DNA of 64,000 bases. It comes from Cavia porcellus. Lineage: Eukaryota > Chordata > Mammalia > Rodentia > Caviidae. This document shows positions 26,591 through 38,479 of this stretch, in pieces (the first letter of the stretch is position 1; each line of letters opens with the position of its first letter). A program made the position numbers and the translations under genes. Location: contig NW_026947507.1 in NCBI RefSeq assembly GCF_034190915.1, positions 31,114,001 through 31,178,000 of the forward strand, written 5' to 3'. The notes beneath the pieces were generated by a model. The model was not told the origin of the DNA and searched no databases. It saw nothing but the letters and a program-made list of their open reading frames with translations.

Positions 26591-26733
26591 GCCCTGGTGT
26601 TCATGATCGTGTGTCAGCTCATCTGGTGAACTTGCCTTTCTCTGAGCTAGAATAGAACCATAAATATTCAGCCACAAGAAACACTGAACTTTGCCCAAGT
26701 GCATTTACTTCTATCGGTGCCTAACCTTGTTTT

Positions 26734-26735
<2 letters not shown>

Positions 26736-26802
<67 letters not shown>
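26736..26802. repeat. (GA)n microsatellite
   Basis: About thirty-two GA units with no interruption. Length and purity predict high polymorphism. Confidence 0.97.
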
Positions 26803-26805
<3 letters not shown>

Positions 26806-28640
26806 ATTGAATTTCACTTTAAAACACTTCCAAAAAGTACTAAAATGTCAAGCAGATGTTTCCTCCTCTTTAGGTTAAGGGTTGCTGGTGAAGAGTATGG
26901 AAATTACTTGCTTATTAAAACTTTATAACAAACTCATTCACAATTGTGAAAGGAATCTGATCCTTCATTTTAATTTGATATGCCACAAATTCCTGTGTAG
27001 TTTAAGCATTAATAATCTAAGCCAAATTAAATTTCTTATTTTTCTTGATTCTTCCTTCAGGAAATTCAGTTCTACCTTAATCACATTCTCAAACACCCTG
27101 TAAGCCCAGAAAAAAAATCAAAACAATATAAAAAACTTAGCCCCCAAAACCTATTATAGTATGTGACTTATTTATATCTTTTCCACACAGCAATGTGTCA
27201 AAGTCCTGAATGTCACCGAGAGGGAAAGATGGATTGGTTTTGTTAGCCAGTCCCTAGAAGAAGAGTTGAGATGTCAGTAGAAAAATGCCCCTCTCCATCA
27301 CCAGTGAAAGCTAATCAGGGAAGGATGTCTGTGGGTAGAACCCGCTACATTTGTCTCCAGCTGCATCACAGGGCTGTTACGGGCTGTAACTAATAGCATC
27401 GTTGTGAGTCATCTTGGTCTGTAATAACACGCTCCACAGTGGCATTAGTGGTCATACGAGATGGATGTTGTATGAAAGGGAAAAAGTGCTTCTCAGCTGA
27501 GTATCTGCAAGGCCCTGCAGACACAGTGACATGTAGCTGTTGTTTTTCCACTGTGACACATCTGCCATATTCCGTGGTCACCAAGGTTCTGAAACACTCA
27601 AGAAGTGTTTGTGGGGCAATGTCAGGCCCACGAGTAGTTGTAACAGCTTAATTCTCAACAGAAACCTCTGACAAGATATACCTGCAGTTGTCTGCTCGTG
27701 TCTACCTTGAAGCTGATTCTAGAAATTTAAAAAAAGTAGAAGACAAGAATATGTACACAGCTAAAATATTTTATTGACTGTTAAGTCAGATCACAAAGTT
27801 TTGATACTGTTAGCTGCTTTTTCCAGTAGCATTTTCTGGAGGGGTGCGCCATGACCTGCTTTTACATGGAACATGCATAATTCTCATGTACTCTGATTTT
27901 CCAGTCAATTATTCATTCACCAGTAATTGGCAGAGTACAGAGGACAAACAGACCAGACCAGCATGCAGGCTCCATGCTGGCCCTGACTCCAAATCTGCCT
28001 CTGAGGTTGCCAGGGACAGAAAGTCCAGACCTTCAAACCACACAGCTCAACTCCTTCATGTTCCTTTCAACTTTAGAAGTGCATGACATTTTTCTAAAAC
28101 AAAAAAATTATTCACAAGCAATTTTTATGTATTTTTCCTTCTAAACTAGAAAAATTTTAAAAACAAGCATAAACATTTTTAAAGCATTTTCAAACATTTA
28201 AAATTAAACCTTATAATTTTTAATATTTTAAACCATTAAAGAAAGATGTTTTACATTTTAAAAGTGTATTAAGTAACTGAGCATGTTTTATAAGAACATA
28301 GATTTGCACCCGGCACAGAATACTTACTGGCATTGCGAACCACAATTTACTCAGAAGTTCCTGGTTGCAAAAGTAAAAGGGGAAATAGTGAGCCATACTT
28401 TCATTATCTAACTTTATTTTCAAACACATTGCACAGTTTTTCTAGAGAAATAATCATTTCCTGTAAGAAAATGCTCCAAGCTTAACAAATGCTGAGCTAT
28501 TAACTGAAATTTTTTGATAAAAGTTTTTCTGTATAAGCAATTAGTATCTGTGTCCATTGACACAATCTTGAAAATATTCATATATTTGCCCTGTACTATT
28601 CTTTCTCTTCTTAATGATAAAAGATATTGCATAGTTTCTT
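26803..28640. other. Intronic sequence with one GC-richer unique block
   Basis: The 27280-27660 part is GC-richer than the surrounding intron and has several CpGs (for example in acccgct, ttacggg, acacgct, tacgaga and tccgtgg). It matches no repeat I know. 28080-28640 is AT-rich. Confidence 0.4.
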
Positions 28641-28744
28641 TATTTTTAATTTTATTTTGTAGAAAAAAAATAAAATTTCTTAATTCCTCTCCAATGAACC
28701 TCTTTAAGGAACATGAAGAGGATAACTGACCTGCACTTCTCTCC

Positions 28745-29408
28745 TTTCACCCATCCTAGTTCCTTTTTCCTTTTGAATAATTTCTTCCCATTCCACCATA
28801 TCTACTGTACCTTTTATACTGTATTTACTCTTTCAATTTTTCATGCCAGAGAGATAGCAAGATGCGTACAGATCTATTTCACTCATGAGTATGGTCTCAA
28901 GTTGCATCCATTTACCTATAAAAGTCCCAAGGTTTTCCTCATTTATGACTGAACAGCACTCTATTGTGTAAAAATACCACATCTTTTTACACATTCCGTG
29001 CTTGATGAGCATTTTGGTTGTTTACAAGATTGAGCTATTATAAATTGTGCTGCTAGAAACATGGATGCACATATATCACTATGGTATGATGTTTTTAATT
29101 ATTCAGAAAGATATTCAGAAGGGGAATAGCTGAGTGGAATGGGATCTCTAATCCTAGTTTTATGAGGAATCTCCATACTGATTTTCACAGTGCTTGTGCC
29201 AGTCTGCAGCCTCAGGAATGGTGGAGAAGGATTCTTTTTTTTCCCACAGCCCTGTCAGCATTTGTTATTGATTGAGTCCTTGATGATAGTCATTCTTTCT
29301 GGAGTGAGATTAAATCTCAATATTGTTTTAATTTGCATTTCTGAAGTGACCAGTGACGTTGAACATTTTTTCATATATTTATTTGCCACTTATATTTCTT
29401 CATCTTGG
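28745..29408 (-). mobile_element. Old L1 LINE, 3' UTR fragment just upstream of the MARCHF1 exon
   Basis: Reverse-complement L1 3' landmarks run in order: tcatttatgactgaacagca, acattccgtgcttgatgag, gtgctgctagaaacatgg, ggaatctccatactgattt, gccagtctgcagcctcagg, tttaatttgcatttctgaag, and gacgttgaacattttttc. It ends within about 45 bases of the exon. Confidence 0.85.
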
Positions 29409-29410
29409 CA

Positions 29411-29449
29411 GACTTTCTTTTAACCAATGTTTCTAATTTTATTTTTCAG
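29411..29449 (+). promoter_or_regulatory. Splice acceptor of the MARCHF1 exon
   Basis: The AG is at 29448-29449, preceded by a T-rich tract from about 29431. A branch-point-like TTAAC has its A at 29423, 26 bases before the AG; a second CTAAT lies closer, with A at 29436. Minus-strand L1 sequence reaches to roughly 29405, so the acceptor signals begin almost where the repeat stops. Confidence 0.7.
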
Positions 29450-29500
29450 AATGACAAATCCCCAGGGCGATCTGCTAGCCGATCAAGTAACATTTCAAAA
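29450..29500 (+). CDS. MARCHF1: Internal exon of MARCHF1 (17 codons, phase 0/0)
   Basis: MARCHF1 is a membrane-bound RING-CH E3 ubiquitin ligase of endosomes and the plasma membrane in antigen-presenting cells. It ubiquitinates the tails of MHC class II beta and CD86 and so lowers their surface levels. Here a pyrimidine-rich tract ends in AG at 29448-29449, 51 bases stay open in one frame, and a donor gtaggt starts at 29501. The translation NDKSPGRSASRSSNISK matches, from memory, about residues 38-54 of the 289-residue human isoform (NEKSPGRS... there), just before the ASSPTTG segment that precedes the RING-CH domain. This piece is cytosolic, basic and serine-rich, with no catalytic residue. 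The exon is a multiple of three in phase 0, so skipping it would keep frame. The preceding and following coding exons, the RING-CH domain and the transmembrane segments are not in the window. The related protein MARCHF8 shares only the SSNISK end, which makes MARCHF1 the better call. Confidence 0.87.
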
Positions 29501-29510
29501 GTAGGTAAAA
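29501..29510 (+). promoter_or_regulatory. Splice donor of the MARCHF1 exon, with a second donor 4 bases downstream
   Basis: The sequence gtaggtaaaa contains a GT at 29501 and another at 29505. Using 29501 gives the 51-base, frame-keeping exon that matches the known protein. Using 29505 would add four bases and shift the frame. Confidence 0.7.
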
Positions 29511-30731
29511 CATGTTCCTGTTCATGTTTATTGATTTCTACATTCAATGACTTCAATAAATAAGTGCAATGTTTAACCTATAATTTTAATTTATGAGCAA
29601 TACAAATGTAACTTGCTTACTATTTATAGTTAAATAGCTTTTACTACTTCAAGATTTTACAGTGATAAAAAGACTGATTTTTTCAACAAAATAAATTAAA
29701 CTATTTTTTCATTTTTAGTGTTATATACAGGAGATATAATTGACTAGTTTCAGAGTCATGAAGTAAAATATGTTTTCTCTCTCACTTTAATCACCATCAA
29801 GTCATCAAACACAAAAAACAAAAACTGTACCAATGCTTGTGGGACAGTTCTCATGAATTTAATATTTCAGAAATTGAGATACAACTCTGCTAAACATTAA
29901 TTACTATTTTTGCCAGAATAGACTTCAGAAATCAGTTTAACAAAGTCATGAGTATGGTTCTATTGACATCATAGACTCATTGGATGAAAAACAAAATACT
30001 CCCTAGACTGTCAGTGAGACACTAAATTTGAAAAAAAAATTAGGGCTCATGGAAGATAATCTAGATTTTTATCATGCCTGCAAAACAAAATTTAAGAACT
30101 GTTCTCCAAAAGATGTACCACATCATCTATAGATATGGTTCATGAGAAGTGAAAAGTAATTTAGAGTCATTTGTCAAAATGAAAAAATATGATTTGCAAA
30201 ACTATAATAAAAATCAAGATGGATTTATCACAAATGGAGCTGCATTTTGAGACCTCTCCCTTGCTAGTGGTAACTTTGTATTAGCAACTTTACAATATTT
30301 TGATTGAAGATCAGCTCCAAAATAGCAATAAACTTCAGGCATTGTAGAACAAGGTCAGTCTCCAATGTTTCCATACCTTTGTTTGGTTCTGCTTTAAGAA
30401 GCAAAGTGTTTTATTATTTATTCACAAATAGGAGCACTCATCAGAAAGTCTGCATTTTCGTAAGCTGGGTTCCTCAGCCTGATTCTTATAGAACAGGGAC
30501 AAAGACCAGGTCATGTGCATACACATGCCACTATGGTTACTAATATCTTAATAATCAGTATGCATGTCTGTCCATTTCTCCCCAGGGAAACCATACCAAT
30601 ACCTTGGTATGCTTCTGACTACAGAAGAATCCTTTAAAAGATATTCTAAACAAAATCTGTCAACATATTTGCTTGGCATACATGTAGAAATGGCAAGAGT
30701 CAGCGTGAATTGTGTCTCAATTTTTGGTACC
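29511..30731. other. Intron next to the MARCHF1 exon, nothing recognised
   Basis: AT-rich DNA. I did not see conserved-looking elements or repeats that I could name. Confidence 0.4.
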
Positions 30732-31092
30732 TGTTATAGTTTAGACAGCAAATGTCCCCAAAGTCATGTGTCGGTAATTTGGTTCCCAGAGAGATACTGT
30801 AGGGAGGCAGTGGAATCTTTAAGAGGTGTGGCCTAAAGGGAGGTCTCCAGGTCATTGGGGCATGGCCTTGAAGGGGATTGTAGGACCCTCTGTCCTCCTC
30901 CTCACTCTTTTGTTTCCTAGCTATCAGATGAGTGGTTTTGTTGCATCATGCATTTGCAACCTTACCAGAGCCATGAAAGCAATAGGGTCTTTCAATCATG
31001 GGCTGAAACCTACAAAAATATGAATTAAAACCAAACTTTTCCTTTATCAGTAGCTCGGGTATTTGTTACATGATGGAAAGCTGATTGACACA
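30732..31092 (+). mobile_element. Solo LTR of the ERVL-MaLR group
   Basis: It starts tgttatagtttagacag and ends gctgattgacaca. Between them it has ctttaagaggtgtggcct, gtcattggggcatggcctt, the tail caatcatgggctgaaacct and a polyadenylation-like stretch before aaccaaacttttccttta. This order is typical of MaLR LTRs. Flanking gtacc (30727-30731) and gtact (31093-31097) look like the 5-bp target-site duplication. No internal region is attached, so it is a solo LTR. Confidence 0.83.
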
Positions 31093-31097
31093 GTACT

Positions 31098-32660
31098 GAG
31101 CATTTCTAATTCCATTCTTCTGGGTCCATTCAAAGATATCTGAAATGCACTGTGGCCTCCTGATTTTGTGCAAACTCAGAGAGACTCAGAGTTCATGTCC
31201 TCTGTGACAGGGTATGGTAATTGTGAGTCATCTACAGGGAGTTCTCTACAGTAGTTGTAAGTTAATATGCTTCTTCTGGATCCCTGTCACCCTAGTATCT
31301 TAGTGAGGAGTTTTGCCCATAGCTGTAGAATCTTGTCATCGTTCTGAACTTGAATATGAATGTTTATTTAGTAAGCAAAACTTAGAAACTTATAAATAGT
31401 GCTTTCTGTCATATGAAAAATTCATGATCTAAGATAAAAACTATTTTCTCTATAAGCTGCTATTTGAATTTGACATGATACAACTTGTTTATAACTTGTA
31501 GTCTTCAATTTATCTTTAAGAAATAAAAAAAATCACAAATGTAGTTTCCTGTCTATGGGCTCTGATATACACTAATTGCACTCCATTTGGAGAGGAATGA
31601 AATGCTCTTTTCTTAACAAGTCACTTTAATTGGATCGTAGCAAAAACTGAACTATCAAACACTGGTGGAAATGATCAGGTTTCAATGGGCATAGGTTTAT
31701 TGTATTTAATCCAGTATAATTTTTCTTTTTAGTTCATAATAATAGCCATGAATGCCAAATACTTGTTGAGTCCTCACTACTTTTTATGAATTGTTAAATA
31801 ACAAAATCTTCATTAAGACTACAGTCTACTAAATATGAAGTGGGGATAACTAGAAATATTTCAGTTTTTTATTTTTTAAAGTGAAGGACAAAGCATTTAA
31901 TAATATCAAAACAGTTTGTGTCAAAAAAAAGACTGAACTTTTCAAAGATGTGAAACTCAGTATAATGGAGCAATTGAGAAGATAAATACTAGAGTACATG
32001 CTTAAACAGTTACTTTTTTAATAACATCTCTAAAACTAGAATTAATAATTGCATCTACCTTTGGGAATGGTGCTGAGACATTGTATGACACTGTGTATCA
32101 AATATTATAATTAGGAGTTTTTAATGTCTACATCTTAAGTGACATAAGTGCTCAGATAATCTTTTTTAAGCAAGTGAATTTAACATATGCTCTGTAATGC
32201 ATGCATTTTAATTGAATCATAACAAATTACAGAGTAGACAAGATTAAGTAAGGTTTTAGTGATTGAAAAAGTTATTGTATACCTTTATTTCTTTAAAGAG
32301 TATAATTAACAATAAGAGATGCTGTTAGGTTCGTCTTTGTACTGTGCATAATAGATTTTTCAGTCTTTTATTCTGTTTGTGCTAATCCCTATGCATTGAT
32401 ACAGAAAATTACATAAACTGCAAAAGACTCCATCCAGGAGAGATGGTATTCTTCCTCCACATTGTTAGGTCTCTTTTCACGCCTATTTCCTGCACTTTGA
32501 GCAGACCTAATTCACCATGGTTGTTGAATATCTTTTTTCTAGAATCTTGTTCATTATTGGAATGTTGGAGTAAGGGAAAAAAGTACCTACTCAATCCTTA
32601 GTAGTTTACTCTAAAAGAGTTGAGCTGAAATATAAAACATACACATTCATATATGTAAAG
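31098..32660. other. Intronic sequence, one weak MIR-like patch
   Basis: Mostly unrecognised. About 31740-31860 (ccaaatacttgttgagtcc, then gaagtggggataactag) is faintly MIR-like. Confidence 0.35.
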
Positions 32661-32664
32661 TCAA

Positions 32665-33235
32665 ACTGTATAACAACCTGCCCAAAAGAGTTACCGTAAC
32701 AGTCCTGTAACTCCCGTTACTAGAAAGGCCTGCTGGCAAGTTTGGCCCCTGCTGGCATGTGAAAACAAAGATTCCAGGAATGGAACCCCGCACGAGCCTA
32801 CCTGATAGGAACAATTCACTGCACCTAAATTACAGTCAGCACAGCTCATCCTAAGCAGGTAGTTTCCTCCTGCAGTCTGAAGTATTAGTATAGGGTAGAC
32901 CAATAAATGTTTGAGAACTATCCCCAAATACACAGCTCTGGGCAATGAGTCTGCAGTGATGTCCCTGGTAGACCATGCTTCACAAGTTCTACAATGCATT
33001 GATGCAGAAATTAAGCCCATCCCATGCGACTCTCCTGAGATGAACTTTTGGAAAATTGGTACTGATTCCCCTGGAATTCACCCCATGTGCCTTTGCCCTT
33101 TGCTTATTTTACTTTGTATATTTTCACTGTGATAAGTCATAACCAGAGTACCAGAAGCTTGGTCCTCAATTCTGAAAATTCATAGACTCTGGACATGGTC
33201 AAGGAGAACCTTGCCACATTGCCCTCAATGAAGGG
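32665..33235 (+). mobile_element. LTR-like element, subfamily uncertain
   Basis: A GC-richer block opens with tgtataacaacctgcccaaa and has, near the end, ctttgcttattttactttg followed by ttcactgtgataagtcataa, a layout I associate with old endogenous-retrovirus LTRs carrying an AATAAA-type region close to their 3' end. No target-site duplication was confirmed. The 109-codon minus-strand open frame is not gene-like. Confidence 0.5.
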
Positions 33236-34057
33236 AAGCTGTAAAATTCATAATGATTGTTTCCATTTAGTTGGGACAGGATCGCATAAGAGAAGGTTTC
33301 TTACAACGGTGGTATGTAAATAGGGACTTAAAGATTTGGTGTGAACTGATCACCTGTCAGGAAACAATGTTTAAAGGGATATAAGTACAAGATATGGAAA
33401 CAAGAAAACACAGACTAAAAAGAAGAGATACACCAGGTGGTTTGTAGAGGGGCTGTTAAGAAGAGACTTTGAGTGATAGAATACATTCTCTTTAACTTTG
33501 TCCTGCACATATTATTTGACTTAGGAACAGAAATGTTTTCTAAAGCTAACAAAGTTCTTGGACCTTTAGACTTTATGTTAGTAAATATAAACAAAAGTAA
33601 ACATTAATATTTGTGCTATTCAAGATTCTGCATTTTAAACAAGATCTTGCTGTTATGAATGTGAAAATTGCAAACATGGCATAAACAATGAATGCTGAAT
33701 TGTTAATAAGCATCAAGCTTATCTCCTTTTTTGCCTCTAAATCTGTACTACATATTTATTCAATGGCTATTATCATTTTAATTTTATGATCATTCCAACA
33801 TTTGCTTTACATTACTTTATATGTGTAACTTGTTTAGTTAATGTTAGACAGAATATACTATATTTTTCACAATATTAGTAAGATTGATATATTTTGGATA
33901 CACTAAAGTTGATCTAAGAGTGACAAAAGAGCTGTATAAATTAAGTTAATGTATGTTTGTGAGAATTATCAAAATATCTTGGGTGTAAAGAAAGCATTCA
34001 TTCATCTACTTCTGACTTTTATTTTGCAAAGGTACATTTGCTATTAGTAATTAGTTT
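33236..34057. other. Intronic sequence, nothing recognised
   Basis: AT-rich DNA with no named repeat. Confidence 0.4.
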
Positions 34058-34065
34058 TTGTTGCT

Positions 34066-34153
34066 TTTTTTTTTTAATGGGTACCAGGGATTGAACTCAC
34101 GACCATGTGCTTGCAAGGCAGGTACTTATATCACTGAGCTAAATCCCCAGCCC
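34066..34153 (-). mobile_element. ID SINE with a short target-site duplication
   Basis: A T run is followed by the reverse-complement ID body (gtaccagggattgaactcac ... ctgagctaaatccccagccc). Flanking ttgttgct occurs at 34058-34065 and again at 34154-34161, consistent with a target-site duplication. Confidence 0.92.
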
Positions 34154-34161
34154 TTGTTGCT

Positions 34162-37100
34162 GTTCTTTAAAGTGCATAAGCCCACAAACTCATTCCTTGA
34201 AATGAAAAATTAGCCAAATTTGGCCTTTTACTTTGCTTATAATGAAAGATCATTACATTCAACTAACAAGCATATATTATGTACTTCACCAAAAAAATCA
34301 AAAGCAAACTGTCTAAAAAAGAAAGCCTTGTGCTCCCAATTCAAATCAACAGAATTTTCTTTTAAATAAAATACTTTGTTTCAGGTTGTGTAGGAAGTAT
34401 TTCACAAAAACTGATCTATTTGAGGAAAGAAATTCAAAAGGCATTATGTTAACAAAATAGTGTTTCAGAGGGGTTCCATAAATTTTCAGTATAGGTAAAG
34501 GTAATATGCATTTTATAAAATAATTTTCTTAAAGCTTTCCCTTAGATATGTATCCTATTTGCAATATATGAAGATATATAATATAGTCAGTGCAATTATT
34601 CAACAAATATGTCCATGATTCTAGTATAGAAGCATTATGTGAGATCATAGAATTTTAAACAGGTGTTTTCTTTTTATCAAATGCATATTTAATGTCACTT
34701 CTATAAATCATCTCTCACTGTTTTGCCAGTTTGTCTTTAAGATTCCAAAGGGTTTTTCATCAAGGTCAAGGTGAAAATGTTCCTCCTATGTAAAATGTGA
34801 TGGGAATTCCTTCAGGTCAGCCTGAGCCAAGCATTTGCATTTCTGAACAGGTTTTTAATATTCTGATTTACTGAGACATCCATCTTAGCTTGCCCATGTG
34901 AGGGACCAATAAATCAGCCAAACCTCAGACTACATACTTTGGAGGGTAAATTTGATAGGTTGATGGCATAGAAGAAGATGTAAAATTAGGAAATAAGTGG
35001 AAATCAAATGAACTAATTTGAGAACTTTCACAGAGCTTCAATTGAAGTACATACTGGGACCAAAACCAAATAAATGGAAATGAATTTAGTTGAATCAGTA
35101 AAGCAGTTAGAGGGACATTAAGATAATCCGAGTCCTCTTATGTCCTGAGATTTTACTTTATATATATTCACTCCTTAGGCAATTTCATCCAGCCTCATAA
35201 TTTTATATAATCCATAGATCAGTAACTCTCAAACAGGCATGTTTAGCGCAAATGTCTTCCATGAATTCCAAGTTCAAGTATCTTACTTAAATTTCATAAA
35301 TGTCAAGTTGCTCAGAGCAGATCTTCAGACAAAATTTTTTGCAAAGGTTTCCTGTAAGGGTACTTCCATTACAGGACTGAGAGGAGCAGCATAGACAGGG
35401 AGTAAAGAACCGTGTCCATCCTCCTGCGTGGGGACTTTCTGGTAGATAAGGCTCTTGAATTTGTTCCTTCTGGAGAAGGGGTTTTTATTCTCAAATACTT
35501 GCTATCCCTTGGTTCAGTTATTTAGGTAGAGCAAGATTACCAGGCATTCTGGTGCTTTTCTTATGCAGATGAACTATCCCGAGGGAAAGGGGGCAGTTTT
35601 CCAACCAGAATTGCACCTGGTGAACTACTGAAAAAAAAGCACCCATAAACCAAGGGAGATGCTACATACTGGCAAATGGTGAAAAAGCCCAGACAAGAGC
35701 TCGCTGGAGCTCGCTGGAACACTGACGGTTTCTATTATGGCTCGTCCTGTGTATCATCTTCATCCCTACACGCTTTGCTCTTTCCATCTTGTTAATGGAT
35801 TCTTATAGACGATAGTTGGTTAGTTTCTAAGAAGAAATTTAAAAGGCATGGATTCGTAGAATGAGCTTTTGTTACTATACCTGCTAATCTTTACCTGATC
35901 CATCTTCTCCTGTTCTAACACTCTCAATAACTCTCATTTTTGATGCCCCCAGATTATGGTTAAGTAGGATGCTAGTGAAATATCTCTAACTTCTAGTCTT
36001 GATACTATAAATTTACTATGATTCAGTCACTGTAATCACCCACTTGGAATTAAATCTAAGTATGTATAAATGAAAAAATGTGTAATTCCCCCAAATCTTT
36101 TTATATCTGTTGCCTTCTCATTATGTACCAAACCTGCCTCCTCATAATGAGCATCTTCAATCATTGTTCAGGGAACCGCTGTTCTGTAATTGGAAAAGCT
36201 CCAATCATGTGGTCAATTGATATGCATGGTCCAGCCTTCTGTCTTTCTAGGACCAAGCAGCTTTCCTCCTAATTGGTAAGAAGAACTCTACTACAACATT
36301 ATAGACAATCTGGAACATGAACACTTTGTATATAACTCTCCATTTGGAACTTTTATCCTTGGGTTTTTATTTTTCATTTTCTAAATAAAATACTTTATTT
36401 AGACAGACATGATACGACCTAGTGACAGCTACTCAATTGCATCTGAAAGGAAGATAAATTAAAATACAAGTAGTAAAATTGCATGTTATATTTGAAGCTT
36501 GACAGAAAACCTACATGCATTTCAATTTATCGTAGTACTTCTAGGGTGTGGAATTTGACAATTTTTACAGCTCTTTCATCAAGATTGCCTATATTATAGC
36601 TGAAACTACTGAAGATCCTTCTCTCATTTCAGGCTCCCCTCATAATTACAGCTTTCTGAACCATTTTATAAAAGGGTTTATGAATAATTATAACATAAAG
36701 TGTGGTTGATATTTCCTCTAATGCTCAAATCCCTACCATGGTTTTTTTTTTCTAATAATAAAACAATAGGCAAATGTGTCCTTCACTCTAGAGTAAATGT
36801 ACTAACACACATCAGACCTTGCAGCTCCTCAGTTTGTGGCTGGCTTGGTCATTCCTTGAGTATGTCTAAGTTTTTGTCTGTCCTAACCTCTCAAATATGC
36901 ACATATAATAAGGAATTCAGAGTATTGCAATTTTTGCTCATTGGTCTGATTATAAATGACGATATAGTGAAGATAAAGAACTATTCCAATATTTGTCAAA
37001 CAATTGAGGTCACTTTTTATCTATGTTGTGACATAACTCTGCCAGGACCACAATATATATATATGCCAGGTGAATCAAATTGCTTTTGATCTGCATTTAT

Positions 37101-37360
37101 GATAAATATTGAGAATAGCATATTAAAAGGTCAGCAGACTCATGCTAGATGCCAGTATTCTGTTCTACTAAAGATACCACAAGCGAAAAACCAGCTATAA
37201 ATAAAGCTTCTGCTTGGTCACCTCTTCAGGGATCTACTGTCATTTGCCTGACTCACCACCACAGGAGAAGTTAAAGTGACATGAAGAAATGATCACCTTT
37301 GTATTTTTAAACCTATTTTTCATAAAACACTCAGAATGATTCTTTTTTCTCTCTCTCTAG
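34162..37360. other. Intronic sequence, mostly unclassified
   Basis: The 35330-35790 part is GC-richer and includes a perfect two-copy 10-bp tandem repeat (gagctcgctg) at about 35698-35717. The longest open frame here (129 codons, 36700-37089) has no family resemblance. Confidence 0.35.
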
Positions 37361-38470
37361 TTGTTTTTCTGATCTCGTTTGTCCTTAGTCCTTCAGCTAC
37401 AGACACACTGATTTCTTGAAATTGTGCAAGCGTGAGTGTTGCTTCAGGGATTTGCCCTCTGTGCTACAGCTTCCCTGAATCATACCTGCCCTGAAGTCAG
37501 TGTGATTGGCATCTTTGCCGTTCTTATCCTTGTACTCAGGCATCACCTTACAAATGAGAGCCCATCTCCTTTCCCATTTTTTTCTTTCAGGATTTTATTA
37601 CATTCCTTAACATTTTTACCAAGACATTAACTTTATTTCTTCATTAAGCAGCATATTTACTTACCCTTAGCACTTAAATAAATCTTAAGTAATATACATT
37701 CAATAACTATTTACTGAAGAGAAACCTGTTTATTAGCTTTGAGACCATATGTTTTAAATGGGAAATCTGTGAATGTATACACCAAAGAGTCTCAGTCCAG
37801 GCCAGTCCAGAAAGTCATCATTATCAATACTCATAATTTTTGGCAGTACCATAGAGAAGCTCTGATGTAAAAATTATGCCAAGTTAATTTTATCTTGAGA
37901 AAAAAATGTCAGTATTCCTGGTCCAGTTGAGTAGCCACTGACCTGTGAACACAGAGAATACATAGATTCTTGAGAAAGTTTCTGTTTGGACAAGGTCAAG
38001 AAACAAACATCCATGAACGCTAGCCAAAATCCCAATGGTTGGGCGGTGCAGGGAAGGGACCTGCAGTGAGGTTGGGGGAAGGGAAACAGCAGCTTCCACT
38101 GCAAATGACTCCTTGGACCACTGCGATCCACTTGTGTATTACAGTAAATTCCTTTTACTAGCACAGCTTCTCCAGGATTCTGACTGTGTGCACTTTGGAA
38201 ACACAGAGGAGAATAAATGAGTTCAAATGCAGTCCTCATTGCTACATTGGTTCAGATGTCGTTGCTGTTAATCACCAGAGTTTTCACCCACATTGGTTCT
38301 AGATTCCTTTTACCTTTGGCTAGCACCTCTGTTTAACTAGATGACTTGCCGGAGAGATCTGGTTACCATGCCCTTATTGAGATATAATTGGTATTTTTGC
38401 CTATTTTTAGTCACGATAGCACAAGAGAAAGAGGCCCTCCTATATCAGTTCAGGGAGCAAAATGTTTCCT
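37361..38470. other. Intronic sequence with a GC-richer patch and a pseudo-exon
   Basis: The first 71 bases are bounded by good splice signals but are closed in every frame. Around 37870-38240 minus-strand open frames of 121 and 69 codons overlap; neither is recognisable. Confidence 0.35.
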
Positions 38471-38479
38471 GCTGTAGCT

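Noticed and set aside
36700..37089. 129-codon plus-strand open frame, the longest in the window
   Set aside because: No recognisable domain, AT-rich codons and no splice context. A frame this long is expected by chance in 64 kb.
37361..37431. 71-bp segment with a strong pyrimidine tract and acceptor (ctctctctag) and a good donor (gtgagt)
   Set aside because: All three frames contain stops and the length is not a multiple of three, so it cannot be a coding cassette. It is at most a pseudo-exon.
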